Origin: Ferrimonas marina
GTDB taxonomy: Bacteria; Pseudomonadota; Gammaproteobacteria; Enterobacterales; Shewanellaceae
Reading direction: 5' to 3'
DNA length: 64,000 nucleotides
NCBI RefSeq assembly: GCF_900129905.1
Contig: NZ_FQXG01000004.1
Coordinates: 62,001 to 126,000, forward strand
Shown here: in pieces, positions 45,197-55,914 of the stretch
Layout of the letters: the number at the start of each line of letters is the position of its first letter
Numbering within the stretch: position 1 is the stretch's first letter
Notes under the pieces: generated by a model
What the model was told of the DNA's origin: nothing
Seen by the model: only the letters and a program-made list of their open reading frames with translations
The model's database searches: none
Made by a program: the position numbers and the translations under genes

Positions 45197-45503
45197 CGAG
45201 GGTTCCTTCCTTGCCATTGTTGTTATAGGTCAAATCTGTCCCGGCATTTAACCATGTCGAATCTCGGTCACGGTGGTGGCTCCCCCTCGACCAAAGGCCA
45301 ATGGCCAAACCGGAATCACTGCCAATGCCCCGCAATCCCGCGACACTACGGCCAGGATCCGGTCTGGATTACGGCTTTATGCTGTGATCTCTTGAACATC
45401 CAGGTTGATTTTTCTTACGCGAAGATCAGAGCTTTTATTGATCTAGATCCTGATTTCCCTTTCTAAGCTCCAACAACACCCTCATCAAACAGGAGAAAAT
45501 GCG
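45197..45503. other. intergenic region before comEA-like gene
   Basis: About 300 bp lie between divergent genes with no convincing frame. An inverted repeat AGATCA-N10-TGATCT (45423-45444) lies 60 bp upstream of the comEA-like ATG and could be an operator. The right part is AT-rich, as expected of a promoter. Confidence 0.5.
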
Positions 45504-45794
45504 ATGAAAAGTGTGTTGTTCTTGGTAGTTGTTCTGCTGGCCGCCAGCCCCTGGGCCCTGGCTAACCCCTCGATGGATACCGCTGCGGCCGCGCAGTCAA
45601 CGATGGTAAACATCAATACCGCCTCGGCCACGGCCTTGGCTGATGCCCTGGTGGGCGTCGGCGAGAAGAAGGCCCAGGCGATCGTTGATTACCGCCAGCA
45701 GCACGGCGAGTTTGAGGCCATTGACCAGTTGGAGCGGGTTAAGGGGATCGGCGCCGAGCTGGTGTCCAAAAACCGCAGCCGCATCCAGCTTTAA
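45504..45794 (+). CDS. secreted ComEA-like helix-hairpin-helix protein
   Basis: This 96-residue protein has a signal peptide (1-20, ending ALA) and a HhH DNA-binding domain (about 33-96). The domain contains VNINTASATALADALVGVGEKKAQAIVDYR and FEAIDQLERVKGIGAELVSKN, the typical two hairpins G-V-G and G-I-G. It binds DNA in the periplasm and in transformable species pulls DNA in; here no other competence gene is adjacent. The ribosome site AGGAGAA precedes the ATG. Confidence 0.9.
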   Translation: MKSVLFLVVVLLAASPWALANPSMDTAAAAQSTMVNINTASATALADALVGVGEKKAQAIVDYRQQHGEFEAIDQLERVKGIGAELVSKNRSRIQL

Positions 45795-45947
45795 CCTTGA
45801 CCGGCGGGGGTTTTCCCCGCCCACTTTTGCTATGAAGGGCCGCTTTCTTACGCATTTCATTCACGTTTTTCTCAAACCGCCCCATTAACAACTACACTCC
45901 AGAGCACACCCATCGAAGTTGCACGTTGCTTATAGGGAGGTAGACAG

Positions 45948-46844
<897 letters not shown>

Positions 46845-46851
46845 CCCCAAA

Positions 46852-46875
46852 GCCCTGCACCTCAGAGTGCAGGGC
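46852..46875. terminator. hairpin after galU
   Basis: GCCCTGCAC / GTGCAGGGC with a 6-nt loop, 8 bp after the stop. A T-rich tail is weak, so it is either a weak terminator or an mRNA 3' stabiliser. Confidence 0.5.
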
Positions 46876-47053
46876 CCATTCTCCTCACCTTCCCAGCGTA
46901 AACCTCTAAAGTCCCACTACTAAGCGGTCGTTCTAATCTCAATAAGTGCCACATAACTTGGACCTGTGCGGCAGAACCCAACACAGCCACTGGCGAAACT
47001 AATTTTTGTCAGGGTAAACTGCATTCACACTCTTGCTAGAAAGACCGACCATC

Positions 47054-47470
47054 ATGTTTGGAAAAAAGAAAACCACAAAAAGCGCCTCTGGCCTGACCTA
47101 CATCTCCACCGACTGCCGCCTCAGCGGTGAGCTGGTACTGGACAGCGACTGCATGGTAGACGGCACCATCGAAGGGGTGGTGAGTGCTAAGGGCAGCGTT
47201 ATCATCGAGCAGGCCGGCCGCATCGACGGTGAGCTGGAAGCGGAAGAGGTTCGTGTTTCCGGCCAGTTCAAGGGCAAGCTGAAGTGCAAGCGCCTGTCCA
47301 TCACCGCCAACGGCCTGGTGGACGGCGAAGTCCTGTCCGAGAAGATCGAGATCTTCGAGGGGGGCCAGTTCGTCGGCACCCGCCTGAAGGAAGAGATGCT
47401 GCGTCTGGATGGCCCCAAAGAGGTCCAAACCAAAGAAAAAGCCTCAGTAAAACTGGCGGAAAGCGCCTAA
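47054..47470 (+). CDS. bactofilin (polymer-forming cytoskeletal protein)
   Basis: This 138-residue protein has a basic N-terminal tail (MFGKKKTTK) followed by a right-handed beta-helix of bactofilin repeats: LSGELVLDSDCMVDGTIEGVV, GSVIIEQAGRIDGELEAEEV, VSGQFKGKLKC, LSITANGLVDGEVLSEKIEI, each about 18 residues. It polymerises without nucleotide and organises cell-shape or wall enzymes. ATG 47054 is preferred over the frame start, which adds seven residues. The DUF2982 gene follows 20 bp downstream and may be co-transcribed. Confidence 0.92.
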   Translation: MFGKKKTTKSASGLTYISTDCRLSGELVLDSDCMVDGTIEGVVSAKGSVIIEQAGRIDGELEAEEVRVSGQFKGKLKCKRLSITANGLVDGEVLSEKIEIFEGGQFVGTRLKEEMLRLDGPKEVQTKEKASVKLAESA

Positions 47471-47490
47471 GAATTTGCTAGGCTGATCGT

Positions 47491-48123
47491 ATGGATACGA
47501 TCGCTATCGCACCAATGAGCCGCCGCAACAGCATCACCCTGATGTGTTGCGGCGGTTTGCTTTTAGCCCTGGCCATCCTGCTCAACCCGTTCTGGCCCGG
47601 CCCTAGCGTTGGCCTGGGCGTTACCTCCCTGGCGCTGCTGTTTCTCGGCTTCATCAAGCGCCAGGACAAGGTGGTGAGCGTTCACCTTACCCCGGAGGGG
47701 CTGCACTACCACCACCGCAAGGGGGAATGGTTTCTGCCCTGGGGCGAGATCCAGCGACTGGACCAGCCTCGCCTGCCTGATACCCACGAGCCCCTCGACT
47801 TTGTCGGCCTAAGGCTGATCCCGGAGCACACCCACCTGGAGCATATCCGACCCCGCCTGGCACTGGCGCTACTGATGGAGCAGCGGCCACTGCACCAGTT
47901 GACCGCTTCCTGCGACGAAGGGGCCTGCATGCCCAGCCTCAGCAGCAAGAAACACCCGCACCTCACCGGCGTTATGGCTGCCTACGCGGCGCAGATGAAC
48001 CAACTGCGCGACGGCCTGGGTTTTGATCTCTACCTGCCCCACTCGGTGCTGGATCGCTCCAGTGAACAGATGGTGAGCCTGATCAAGCAGTACCGTCAGC
48101 AGGCGCTGCACCAGGGCGACTGA
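47491..48123 (+). CDS. DUF2982-like membrane protein
   Basis: This 210-residue protein has two N-terminal transmembrane helices (about 15-32 and 38-54) and a cytoplasmic domain. The domain contains GEWFLPWGEIQRLDQPRLP and GLRLIPEHTHLEHIRPRLA, with an ending resembling the DUF2982 family of Shewanella and Vibrio (recalled, not searched). The function is unknown. Its last 41 bp overlap the 3' end of the convergent EamA gene. It is close to the bactofilin gene. Confidence 0.68.
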   Translation: MDTIAIAPMSRRNSITLMCCGGLLLALAILLNPFWPGPSVGLGVTSLALLFLGFIKRQDKVVSVHLTPEGLHYHHRKGEWFLPWGEIQRLDQPRLPDTHEPLDFVGLRLIPEHTHLEHIRPRLALALLMEQRPLHQLTASCDEGACMPSLSSKKHPHLTGVMAAYAAQMNQLRDGLGFDLYLPHSVLDRSSEQMVSLIKQYRQQALHQGD

Positions 48124-48937
48124 GCCACACCGACAGACCAATCACTGCCCCACCTAAAGCCAGCCGCAGCAGGTCTGCCTCCCGGTTCCAGATCAGCACA
48201 TTAACCAGGATACCGGCGGGGATCAGCACGTTGTTCATCACCGCCAACGCGGTGGCATTGACCTGGGTGGCACCATAGTTCCAGCCAAAGTAGCCCAAAC
48301 CCGACGCCACCAACCCCAGCCACAGCAGCACACCCCACTGGATACCCTCAGTGGGCAACCCCTCCAGATTGCCCAGCCAGAGGAAGTTGCACAGCGCCAG
48401 TGTACCGGCTCCGACGAAGAACCAGGCAAAGGCCTGGTGACGGGCCAGGCCCGATTGGTGGGGTAAGGCACGGTAGGCGATCTGGCCGAAGGCAAAGCAG
48501 AGGTTGGCCCCCTGGACCAGCAGGAAGCCAAGCCAAAAATCGCTCTCGATCGGCTCGTAGCGAATGATGATGGCACCCAGCACCGCGGCCAGGGCGGGCC
48601 AGAGGCCACTGGGGTGGAACTGACGCAGGCGCAGATCCTCCAGCACCCGAACCCAAACCGGGGTCATCACGGTGAACAGCAGCACCTCCGGTACGCTGAG
48701 AAAAGCAAAGGCGTGGTACAGCAGGGTGAACATCAGCCCCAACTGCACCGCGCCGATCCCCGCCAGTTTCAACGCCATGGGCACCGGCACCGGCCGCAGC
48801 AACGGCACAAACAGCAAACAGGCCAGCACCATGCGCGACAGCACGGCAAAGTAGGGGTCCACCTGTCCGGCGATGTAGACGTCAATCAGGGAGAAGGAGA
48901 AGGCCCAGACCAGGGTCACAATCCAAAGCAACGGCAT
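48083..48937 (-). CDS. EamA/DMT-family transporter, second copy in window
   Basis: This 284-residue protein has about ten helices. N-terminal PLLWIVTLVWAFSFSLIDVYIAG and SRMVLACLLFVPLL are typical of DMT exporters, and EVLLFTVMTPVWVRVLEDL and the second repeat with VNATALAVMNNVLIPAGILVN follow. The substrate is unknown. The frame extends 20 codons upstream without support; ATG 48937 begins helix 1. It overlaps the DUF2982 gene tail-to-tail and lies 13 bp downstream of the elyC stop, so it may be co-transcribed with elyC. Confidence 0.85.
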   Translation of the reverse strand: MPLLWIVTLVWAFSFSLIDVYIAGQVDPYFAVLSRMVLACLLFVPLLRPVPVPMALKLAGIGAVQLGLMFTLLYHAFAFLSVPEVLLFTVMTPVWVRVLEDLRLRQFHPSGLWPALAAVLGAIIIRYEPIESDFWLGFLLVQGANLCFAFGQIAYRALPHQSGLARHQAFAWFFVGAGTLALCNFLWLGNLEGLPTEGIQWGVLLWLGLVASGLGYFGWNYGATQVNATALAVMNNVLIPAGILVNVLIWNREADLLRLALGGAVIGLSVWLSRPGAAPADGTA

Positions 48938-48950
48938 AACAGAGATTCTT

Positions 48951-49679
48951 TTAGGTAAGAGAGAGCCACAACAGGCCCAGGTATTCGTGCAGTGCACGCT
49001 GGCTGGTCCAGAGGTTACCGGCGGTGAGGTACCAGGGGTGGGTCGGCGTAGCGATAAAATCCGTGGGGGCGGCCACCGGAGTCATCCCCATGCGCTGATA
49101 GCTCAGCATGGAACGGTGCATGTGTGTGGCGGAGGTCACCAGCGCGGCCTGGCCATCACCCACCAGAAGCTGGGTTGCGCGAGCTTCTTCGCGGGTATCT
49201 CGGGCCTGCTCCAGCGCCACGATCTGCTGCGCCGGCACCCCGAGCTCGATGGCCGCCTGGCGCAGTATGCGAGCATGGGGCACGGCATCCTGACCACTGT
49301 AGCCCGACACCACCAGGGTCGCCTGGGGGTTGGCCTGCCAGATCCGTACCCCCTCCGACAGCCGCTTAAGGCCGATCGCCGAGAGCTGCTGTACCGCGGT
49401 TCGATCCGGGTCAGAATGGTGGGCGCTGCCCAGCACCAGGACGTAATCCACTGGCTGGTTGATGTCGAACACCGGGTAGCGTTGCTCCAGCGAGTTCGCC
49501 AGGGCCGTGCTGAGCGGCGAGAAACTCAGTAGCAACAGGTAAACCGGGCCGGCCAACAGCAGGGTTCGCCCCAGTCGTGGCCACCGGCGCCAGCACAGCC
49601 CGCCGGCCAGCATCAACAGGCAGGCCAGCGGCACCGGCAACAGTAGCGCGGTGATGGCCTTTTTCAGCCAAAACCCCAT
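48951..49679 (-). CDS. elyC: ElyC/SanA/YdcF-family envelope protein
   Basis: This 242-residue protein has two N-terminal helices (about 5-25 and 33-55) and a DUF218 domain. The domain contains YVLVLGSAHHSD, LKRLSEGVRIWQ, LVVSGYSGQD, ARDTREEARATQLLV and VTSATHMHRSMLSYQRMGM, as in E. coli ElyC (YcbC), which helps handle undecaprenyl-phosphate intermediates of envelope synthesis. ATG 49679 overlaps the mak stop by 1 bp (TGATG), indicating coupling. Confidence 0.87.
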   Translation of the reverse strand: MGFWLKKAITALLLPVPLACLLMLAGGLCWRRWPRLGRTLLLAGPVYLLLLSFSPLSTALANSLEQRYPVFDINQPVDYVLVLGSAHHSDPDRTAVQQLSAIGLKRLSEGVRIWQANPQATLVVSGYSGQDAVPHARILRQAAIELGVPAQQIVALEQARDTREEARATQLLVGDGQAALVTSATHMHRSMLSYQRMGMTPVAAPTDFIATPTHPWYLTAGNLWTSQRALHEYLGLLWLSLT

Positions 49680-50599
49680 CAGGGCTTGCCCCACAACCAG
49701 GCCGCGCCCCGAACCCCGGAGGAGTCTCCGTGCTGGTTGCGCAGAATAGGCAGGTCACACTCTTGCCCGATCACCTGCAGACGTAACTGCTCCGGCAGGT
49801 CGCTGTAGATCCAGTCCAGGTTGGACAGACCGCCACCGAGCACCACACAATCTGGGTCCAGCAGGTGAACCACGTGGGCCAGGGCCCGGGCCAGTTGGCT
49901 GAGAAACTGCTGTCGGATCTGCAGAGCTGCCGGCTCACCGGCGCGGGCTCGCAGCTCTATCTCAGTGGCACTCAAGCCATCGCCGGTGAGGCGGCGGTAT
50001 TGTGCCTCCAGCCCGCTGCCGGAGATGTAGCGCTCGATGCAGCCGCGCTTACCGCAGAAGCACTCCGGCCCCGGGAACTCCTGTTCGGTCATCCAGGGCA
50101 GCGGATTATGACCCCACTCGCCGGCGATACCGTGGCGGCCGGCATGGGCCTGACCGTCGATGGCCAGGCCGGCGCCGCAACCGGTGCCGAGGATGGCGCC
50201 AAACACCACCCGGTAGCCACGCCCGGCGCCATCCATCGCCTCGGACACGGCGAAGCAGTTGGCGTCGTTGGCGGTGCGCACCGGCCGCTGCAGCCGCTGG
50301 CTGAGATCCCGCTCCAGCGGCTGACCATTGAGGCAGGTGGAGCTGGCCGCCTTGACCGTTTCGGTACGACTGGACACCACCCCGGGGATCCCCACCCCGA
50401 CGCTGCCAACGCACTGGATCTCCCGTTCGCACTGCAACACCATCTCGGTGATGGTGGCCAAGGTGGGCTGGTACTGCCCCTTGGGGGTGGGACGGCGCTG
50501 ACGCCACAGGATCTGGCCTATGGGGTCCAGGGCGATCACCTCGATCTTGCTGCCCCCCAGATCGACCCCGATCCGGACCGGAAGTTGCGCGGGATTCAT
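49679..50599 (-). CDS. mak: fructokinase Mak (ROK family)
   Basis: This 306-residue cytosolic sugar kinase closely resembles E. coli Mak. It starts RIGVDLGGSKIEVIALD, continues with GIPGVVSS, NDANCFAVSEAMDGAG, GTGCGAGLAIDGQ, GEWGHNPLPWM and the ROK zinc site CFCGKRGCIE, and ends GDSSGVRGAAWLW. It phosphorylates fructose (and mannose/glucose weakly). The ribosome site AAGGA is 6-7 nt before the ATG. elyC is coupled downstream. Confidence 0.92.
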   Translation of the reverse strand: MNPAQLPVRIGVDLGGSKIEVIALDPIGQILWRQRRPTPKGQYQPTLATITEMVLQCEREIQCVGSVGVGIPGVVSSRTETVKAASSTCLNGQPLERDLSQRLQRPVRTANDANCFAVSEAMDGAGRGYRVVFGAILGTGCGAGLAIDGQAHAGRHGIAGEWGHNPLPWMTEQEFPGPECFCGKRGCIERYISGSGLEAQYRRLTGDGLSATEIELRARAGEPAALQIRQQFLSQLARALAHVVHLLDPDCVVLGGGLSNLDWIYSDLPEQLRLQVIGQECDLPILRNQHGDSSGVRGAAWLWGKP

Positions 50600-50675
50600 C
50601 GCGGTTCCTTCATAAAAAACAAAACGTTGTCAATTAACTCAAAGTGTAATGCCCAGTGACGCTGGGCGCAAAAAC

Positions 50676-50701
50676 GCAAACAGCCCGCCGAAGCGGGCTG
50701 T
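50676..50701 (-). terminator. intrinsic terminator of glmM
   Basis: Stem CAGCCCGC / GCGGGCTG with a CGAA loop. On the minus strand it is followed by a T-rich tail, 18 bp past the glmM stop. Confidence 0.82.
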
Positions 50702-50718
50702 CACCTGCGAAGCGTGGC

Positions 50719-52062
50719 TCAACCGGCCTGATCGACCCGCTGTACCTCGTCGGCGATGCGCTGGGCCAGGGCGGCCACATCGAAGTGAGGCTGCGCCTCC
50801 ACCATCACCCGGATCAGCGGCTCGGTACCGGACTTACGCAGCAGCACCCGGCCCTGCTCGCCCATCTCCTGCTCCACCTCGGCCACAGCGGCTTTCACCG
50901 ACTCGGCCTCCAGCGGGGCGGTCTTGCCGGAGAAGCGAACATTGACCAGCACCTGCGGCAGCATCTTCAGATCCGCCCGGGCTTCGCACAGGGTCTCGTT
51001 CATCTGCTGCAGGGCGTTGAGCACCTGCAGCGCAGCGATGATGCCGTCACCGGTGCTGTGATGCTTGAGGCTGAGGATGTGACCGGAGTTTTCACCGCCG
51101 AGCATCCACTGCTTCTCTTTGAGCATCTCAACCACGTAGCGGTCACCCACCTTGGAGCGGGCAAAGGGGATATCCAGTGCTTTCAGCGCCAGCTCCAGGC
51201 CCAGGTTGGCCATCAGGGTACCCACTACGCCACCTTCCATCTTGCCGCTATGGTGCCAGTGGCGAGCGATGATGTAGAGGATGCCATCGCCATCCACCAC
51301 GGTGCCGTCCTTGTCGACCATCATCACCCGGTCACCGTCGCCGTCAAAGGCGATGCCCAGGTCGGCATCGGTTTCCAGCACCTTGGCCACCAGGTCATCC
51401 AGGTGGGTTGCTCCGCAGCGCTCATTGATGTTGAGGCCATTGGGTTCAGCACCGATCACGGTGATCTCCGCCCCCAGCTCACGAAACACCGCCGGAGCGA
51501 TGTGGTAGGTAGCGCCATGGGCACAATCCAGCACGATGTGCATCCCTTCCAGGGAGCCGTTCTTGCTGAAGGTACTTTTACAAAATTCGATGTAGCGGCC
51601 TGCGGCATCATTGATGCGGCGCACTTTGCCCAGCTTATCAGATGCGGCACAACCCATCGGCTTATCCAGCTCCGCTTCGATCGCCAGTTCGTTGGCGTCG
51701 GTCAGCTTAGTCCCGAAGGTGGAGAAGAACTTGATGCCGTTGTCATGGTAGGGGTTATGGGAAGCACTGATCACCACCCCAGCATCGGCACGGAAGGTCT
51801 GGGCCAGGTAGGCGATGGCCGGGGTCGGCAGTGGGCCGGTCAGGGCCACGTTGACGCCGGCGGCGATGAACCCGGCCTCCATGGCGGATTCCAGCAGGTA
51901 GCCTGATATGCGAGTGTCCTTGCCGACAATCACCTCGCGGGTGCCCTCGGCGGCCATGATGGTGCCAGCGGCATACCCCAGCTTCATGGCAAATTCCGGT
52001 GTGATGGGAAATTGGCCCACCAGGCCACGGACCCCATCGGTCCCAAAGTATTTTCGGCTCAT
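50719..52062 (-). CDS. glmM: phosphoglucosamine mutase
   Basis: This 447-residue protein has the start [12 protein letters not shown], the catalytic serine loop [16 protein letters not shown] (Ser about 102), the metal site [15 protein letters not shown] and the sugar-binding GGENSGH. C-terminal [14 protein letters not shown] binds phosphate. It converts glucosamine-6-P to glucosamine-1-P for peptidoglycan and LPS. The length fits the family (445). folP/ftsH, its usual neighbours, are not adjacent here. A terminator follows. Confidence 0.96.
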   Translation of the reverse strand: MSRKYFGTDGVRGLVGQFPITPEFAMKLGYAAGTIMAAEGTREVIVGKDTRISGYLLESAMEAGFIAAGVNVALTGPLPTPAIAYLAQTFRADAGVVISASHNPYHDNGIKFFSTFGTKLTDANELAIEAELDKPMGCAASDKLGKVRRINDAAGRYIEFCKSTFSKNGSLEGMHIVLDCAHGATYHIAPAVFRELGAEITVIGAEPNGLNINERCGATHLDDLVAKVLETDADLGIAFDGDGDRVMMVDKDGTVVDGDGILYIIARHWHHSGKMEGGVVGTLMANLGLELALKALDIPFARSKVGDRYVVEMLKEKQWMLGGENSGHILSLKHHSTGDGIIAALQVLNALQQMNETLCEARADLKMLPQVLVNVRFSGKTAPLEAESVKAAVAEVEQEMGEQGRVLLRKSGTEPLIRVMVEAQPHFDVAALAQRIADEVQRVDQAG

Positions 52063-52336
52063 ATCAGCTCAATCTGTCTCGGAGAGGCTCAGCCTCAATC
52101 CTGTTTGGGTATCGAAAGCGATACCTTCGGCGCCATATCGCCACTCATTGGCGACCATTTTGCCACTGTTTTCCAACCAACCCAAAGGGCTTACTTGGAT
52201 TGCTGTTGCTTTTAAACACTATTTCACCAAGTTAACCCTGTTAAGTTTAGCTCTGGTGCAGGGCCGCAACATTGAGAATGCGCGACTGAGCTTTATCCGC
52301 AGTGAGCACCTCCTACCTAGGTACGTCGAGGCAGAC

Positions 52337-52367
52337 GAAAAAGGGCCTGGATTCCCCAGGCCCTTCG
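52337..52367 (-). terminator. intrinsic terminator of the hyp operon
   Basis: Stem AAGGGCCTGG / CCAGGCCCTT with an ATTC-type loop. On the minus strand it is followed by a run of T, 25 bp past the hypE stop. Confidence 0.88.
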
Positions 52368-52391
52368 AGCAGATCAACATCGCTTTCCTTT

Positions 52392-53420
52392 TCAACAGAT
52401 CCGGGGCAACTGCTCCCCCACCGGCATCGGCAGCAGACGACTGCCACCGAACAGGCCCACCACCGAGACCTGGCCCGCCGGGGCCGCGGCCACGGTGCCG
52501 ATCACTGCAGCTTCCCGACCCGCTGGGTGGGCCTGCATCGCCGCCAGGATGGCATCGCAATGCTGGGGTGGCACCACCGCAATCAGCTTACCCTCGTTGG
52601 CCATCAGCAGCGGATCCAGCCCCAGGATCTCACTGACCCCGCGTACCTCCGGGTGCAGCGGCAGTGCGGCTTCCTCCAGCTCGATGCTGACCTGGGCCAC
52701 GCTGGCCATCTCGTTGGCCACCGCCGCCACGCCACCGCGGGTGGCATCGCGCAGGGCCCGAACCGGACCCGCCGCCAGCATTGCCTCCACCAGGCCATTG
52801 AGCGGCTGGCAATCGCTTTGCAGCTCACCACTGAGCGCCAGTTCGCCCCGGGCCTGAAGGATCGCCGCGCCGTGATCGCCGACGGTACCAGAGACGATCA
52901 CCCGATCCTCCGGCTGGATATGACGAGCACCGAGCTGACGGTCGCCTGGCACCACGCCGATGCCACTGGTGTTGATGAACAGCTTGTCGCAGGCCCCCCG
53001 GTGCACCACCTTGGTGTCGCCGGTAACGATCTGCACCCCCGCCTCTCGAGCCGTACGGGCCATGGAGGCAACGATGCGCTCCAGGGTTGCCAGCGGCAGC
53101 CCCTCCTCGATGATGAAGCTGCAGGAGAGATAACGGGGGATGGCCCCGGCCATCGCCACGTCATTGACCGTGCCGCACACCGCCAGCTTGCCGATGTCGC
53201 CCCCGGGGAACTCCAGCGGGTCCACCACGAAAGAGTCGGTGGCAAAGGAGAGCCGATCCCCGGCACCGTTCAGCGACGCCAATGGCAGCTGCGCCTGATC
53301 CTCCATCAGGGCCAGCTCGGCGTTATCAAAGGCCGCAACGAAGTATTGCTCAATCAGTTGTTGCATCGCCTGGCCGCCACTACCGTGGGCCAGGGTAATG
53401 CATTCCTCTTCCCTCAACAC
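52392..53420 (-). CDS. hypE: hydrogenase maturation protein HypE
   Basis: This 342-residue AIR-synthase-fold enzyme starts at GTG 53420 (TTG 53417 is also possible). ITLAHGSGGQAMQQLI, TDSFVVDPLEFPGGDIGKLAVCGTVND (in parts) and ANEGKLIAVV are conserved, and it ends in the essential C-terminal Cys (PRIC). HypE turns the carbamoyl group from HypF into cyanide for the Fe(CN)2CO centre. Last gene of the hypABCDE operon; 4 bp after hypD. Confidence 0.96.
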   Translation of the reverse strand: MLREEECITLAHGSGGQAMQQLIEQYFVAAFDNAELALMEDQAQLPLASLNGAGDRLSFATDSFVVDPLEFPGGDIGKLAVCGTVNDVAMAGAIPRYLSCSFIIEEGLPLATLERIVASMARTAREAGVQIVTGDTKVVHRGACDKLFINTSGIGVVPGDRQLGARHIQPEDRVIVSGTVGDHGAAILQARGELALSGELQSDCQPLNGLVEAMLAAGPVRALRDATRGGVAAVANEMASVAQVSIELEEAALPLHPEVRGVSEILGLDPLLMANEGKLIAVVPPQHCDAILAAMQAHPAGREAAVIGTVAAAPAGQVSVVGLFGGSRLLPMPVGEQLPRIC

Positions 53421-53424
53421 AGAT

Positions 53425-54534
53425 TCAGTTCTCCGCTCGATATTGGTAGTAGGCCGCGCAGGCCCCTTCGCTGGACACCATCAAGGCCCCCACCGGGGTC
53501 TGTGGCTGGCAGGCGGTGCCAAACAGGGCACACTGGTTGGGCTTCATCAGTCCACGCAGCACCGCGGCGCAGCCGCAGCCCTCCGGCTCCGCCACACTGC
53601 GTCTATCCAGGCCAAAGCGCCGCTCGGCGTCCCAGGGCGCGAACGCCTCAGTCAGCATCAAACCGGAGTGAGGAATGGACCCAAGGCCACGCCAGTCTGA
53701 CTGGGGTGCGGTCTGAAACACCTCGGCCATCGCCTGCTGGGCCACCGGGTTGCCATCGCTGTGCACAGCCCGTCGGTACTGGTTGTCGATGCGGCTGTCG
53801 CCGTCGGCGATCTGCGCCACCACCATGGCCAGCGCCTGCAGCAGATCCAGCGGCTCGAAGCCGGCGATCACCAATGGCTTGTTGTACTGCTCGGCGATGA
53901 AGTCGTAGACCCGCTCACCGGTGATCATCGACACATGGCCCGGGCCGATAAAGCCGTCGATGCGGATGCCGGGATCGTCCAGGATGGCCCGCAGCGGTGG
54001 GCCGATGGTGATGTGGTGGCACAGCACCGAGAAGTTTTCGATCCCTTCCCGCTTGGCTTGCTGCAGGGTCAGGGCGGTGGCCGGTGCGGTGGTTTCAAAG
54101 CCCAGGGCAAAGAACACCACCTGGCGCTCGGGATGCTGACGTGCCAACGCCAGGGCATCCAACGGTGAGTAGACCACCCGGATATCGGCGCCCCGGGCCT
54201 TGGCGTCCTGCAGGCTGCCCAGATCGCCGGGTACCCGCAGGGCATCGCCATAGGAGCAGAGCATCACATCGTGTTGCTGAGCCAGGGTGATGGCATCATC
54301 GATCCGCCCCCGGGGCAGCACGCACACCGGGCAGCCCGGCCCATGAACAAACTCGATCCCGTCAGGCAGCAGCTGCCCCAGGGCAAACTTGAAGATGGCA
54401 TGGGTGTGACCGCCACACACCTCCATGATCTGCAGCGGTTTGCGGGCCGGGTCGACCCGCTCCAGCTGCTGATGGATCTGGGCCAAGGTGGCCTTGACCG
54501 CCTGGGGGTCACGAAACTCATCAACGAATCTCAT
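53425..54534 (-). CDS. hypD: hydrogenase maturation protein HypD
   Basis: This 369-residue iron-sulphur protein has the active-site regions EVCGGHTHAI and GPGCPVCVLP, GFETTAPATA, GFIGPGHVS, and C-terminal Cys residues (EGCGCAAVLRGL, NQCALFGTACQ) for the 4Fe-4S cluster. It holds the Fe to which CN and CO are added, with HypC. ATG 54534 overlaps the hypC stop (ATGA). Confidence 0.96.
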   Translation of the reverse strand: MRFVDEFRDPQAVKATLAQIHQQLERVDPARKPLQIMEVCGGHTHAIFKFALGQLLPDGIEFVHGPGCPVCVLPRGRIDDAITLAQQHDVMLCSYGDALRVPGDLGSLQDAKARGADIRVVYSPLDALALARQHPERQVVFFALGFETTAPATALTLQQAKREGIENFSVLCHHITIGPPLRAILDDPGIRIDGFIGPGHVSMITGERVYDFIAEQYNKPLVIAGFEPLDLLQALAMVVAQIADGDSRIDNQYRRAVHSDGNPVAQQAMAEVFQTAPQSDWRGLGSIPHSGLMLTEAFAPWDAERRFGLDRRSVAEPEGCGCAAVLRGLMKPNQCALFGTACQPQTPVGALMVSSEGACAAYYQYRAEN

Positions 54535-54809
54535 GCTGTGCCCTCCGGACCCGCCAGATCGGCCAGCTCATGCTCCAGCCCGCCAACGGCCTTGAGTGCC
54601 GCCAGGGTGGCTTCCGCCTCCGCTTCCGACAGCAGCCCCAGGGCAAAACCGACGTGGATCACCGCCCACTGGCCAAGCAACTGCTCGGGCTCTGCAGGCC
54701 AGATGCAGGCCGCGTTGACCTGACGCTGTACCCCGTTGACCGCCACCGTCACGGTCTGGCGCTCAGCGTCATCGATGGATTGGATCTGGGCCGGGATCCC
54801 TAGGCACAT
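54531..54809 (-). CDS. hypC: hydrogenase maturation chaperone HypC
   Basis: This 92-residue protein has the family N-terminus [10 protein letters not shown], with Cys2 binding the Fe(CN)2CO precursor and the hydrogenase large subunit. The rest is a small beta barrel with a helical tail containing [13 protein letters not shown]. The start overlaps the hypB end by 10 bp; the open frame further up is in hypB. A second, shorter HypC is encoded at 57335-57577. Confidence 0.94.
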   Translation of the reverse strand: MCLGIPAQIQSIDDAERQTVTVAVNGVQRQVNAACIWPAEPEQLLGQWAVIHVGFALGLLSEAEAEATLAALKAVGGLEHELADLAGPEGTA

Positions 54810-55912
54810 ACCGGTACCCTCTTCGCTACCCACTCCAGCCACTGGGCCATCCCCTCGCCGCTGCGGGCGGAGACCTGGATCACCTCGATATTAGGATTCA
54901 CCCGGCGGGCGTTGTCGATGCAGGCGGCCACATCAAAATCGGTGTGGGGCAACAGGTCGACCTTGTTCAGCAGCATCACGTCCGCCGCGGCAAACATGTC
55001 CGGGTACTTGAGCGGTTTGTCCTCCCCCTCGGTGACCGACAGGATCGCCACCTTGTGGGCCTCGCCCAGGTCAAAGCCCGCCGGGCACACCAGGTTGCCG
55101 ACGTTCTCGATAAACAGGATCCCCGCCTCGTCCAGCGCCAGCTGATCCGCCGCGCGGCCGACCATGGCGGCATCCAGGTGGCAGCCCTTGCCGGTATTCA
55201 CCTGCACCGCAGCGACCCCGGTGGCGCGGATCCGCTCGGCGTCATTGGCGGTTTGCTGATCGCCCTCAATGACCGCCAGGGAGTAGTCCTCCTTGAGCTC
55301 ATCCACGGTGGCGGTGAGAAGGGTGGTCTTGCCGGAGCCCGGGCTGGAGACCAGGTTCAGCACCAGCAGGCACTCCTCGGCAAAGCGCTGTCGATTGACC
55401 GCAGCCAGTCGATCGTTGGCGCCGAGGATATCCTGTTCCACCTGCACCATCTTCTGTTGGCTCATACCCGGGTTGTGGGCGTGGGCCGGCCCCTGACCGT
55501 AATGCAGCTCGCCGTCGTACTCCTCGGGCTCAAACATGGGCAGCTCTGTGCCGGCCAGCTCGGCGTCGGATAGCTCCCTGTGGGATAGCTGGGCCATCAG
55601 TTGATGGGCTTGCTGGGCGCTGGACACATGAAAGTGGTAGTGATGATGGACATCGCCCTGGTGATGGTACTTGTGTACCGTCTTATGCACCGCTTTGGAC
55701 TCGGCGGGCGCAGGGTGGGTATGGTCGTGATGAGCATGGTCGTGATGGTGGTGATCATAGGCATGGTGATGATGTCCATGTTCGTGGTGGTCATGGCCAT
55801 GGTGATGATGCCCATGATCGTGGTGATGATGGCCATGATCATGACCATGCTGGTGAGAATGCTCTCCCTCAATCACCAGATTGCCTTCGGCACAGCCGCA
55901 TACGGTACACAT
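54800..55912 (-). CDS. hypB: hydrogenase nickel-incorporation GTPase HypB with long poly-His region
   Basis: This 370-residue protein has the N-terminal nickel motif MCTVCGC. About 31 His follow in residues 18-66 with Asp and Gly, and nine more lie in 76-95. The GTPase domain (about 165-370) has the P-loop [25 protein letters not shown], the NKVDLL G4-type motif and [10 protein letters not shown]. It stores or delivers Ni2+ with HypA. E. coli HypB lacks such a stretch; long His tracts are known in rhizobial HypB. ATG 55912 is 2 bp after the hypA stop. Confidence 0.96.
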   Translation of the reverse strand: MCTVCGCAEGNLVIEGEHSHQHGHDHGHHHHDHGHHHHGHDHHEHGHHHHAYDHHHHDHAHHDHTHPAPAESKAVHKTVHKYHHQGDVHHHYHFHVSSAQQAHQLMAQLSHRELSDAELAGTELPMFEPEEYDGELHYGQGPAHAHNPGMSQQKMVQVEQDILGANDRLAAVNRQRFAEECLLVLNLVSSPGSGKTTLLTATVDELKEDYSLAVIEGDQQTANDAERIRATGVAAVQVNTGKGCHLDAAMVGRAADQLALDEAGILFIENVGNLVCPAGFDLGEAHKVAILSVTEGEDKPLKYPDMFAAADVMLLNKVDLLPHTDFDVAACIDNARRVNPNIEVIQVSARSGEGMAQWLEWVAKRVPVCA

Positions 55913-55914
55913 GT

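Noticed and set aside
55680-55865. Tandem-repeat-like CAT/CAC (plus-strand ATG/GTG) array
   Set aside because: It is the coding region for the His tract of HypB, not a CRISPR or satellite.
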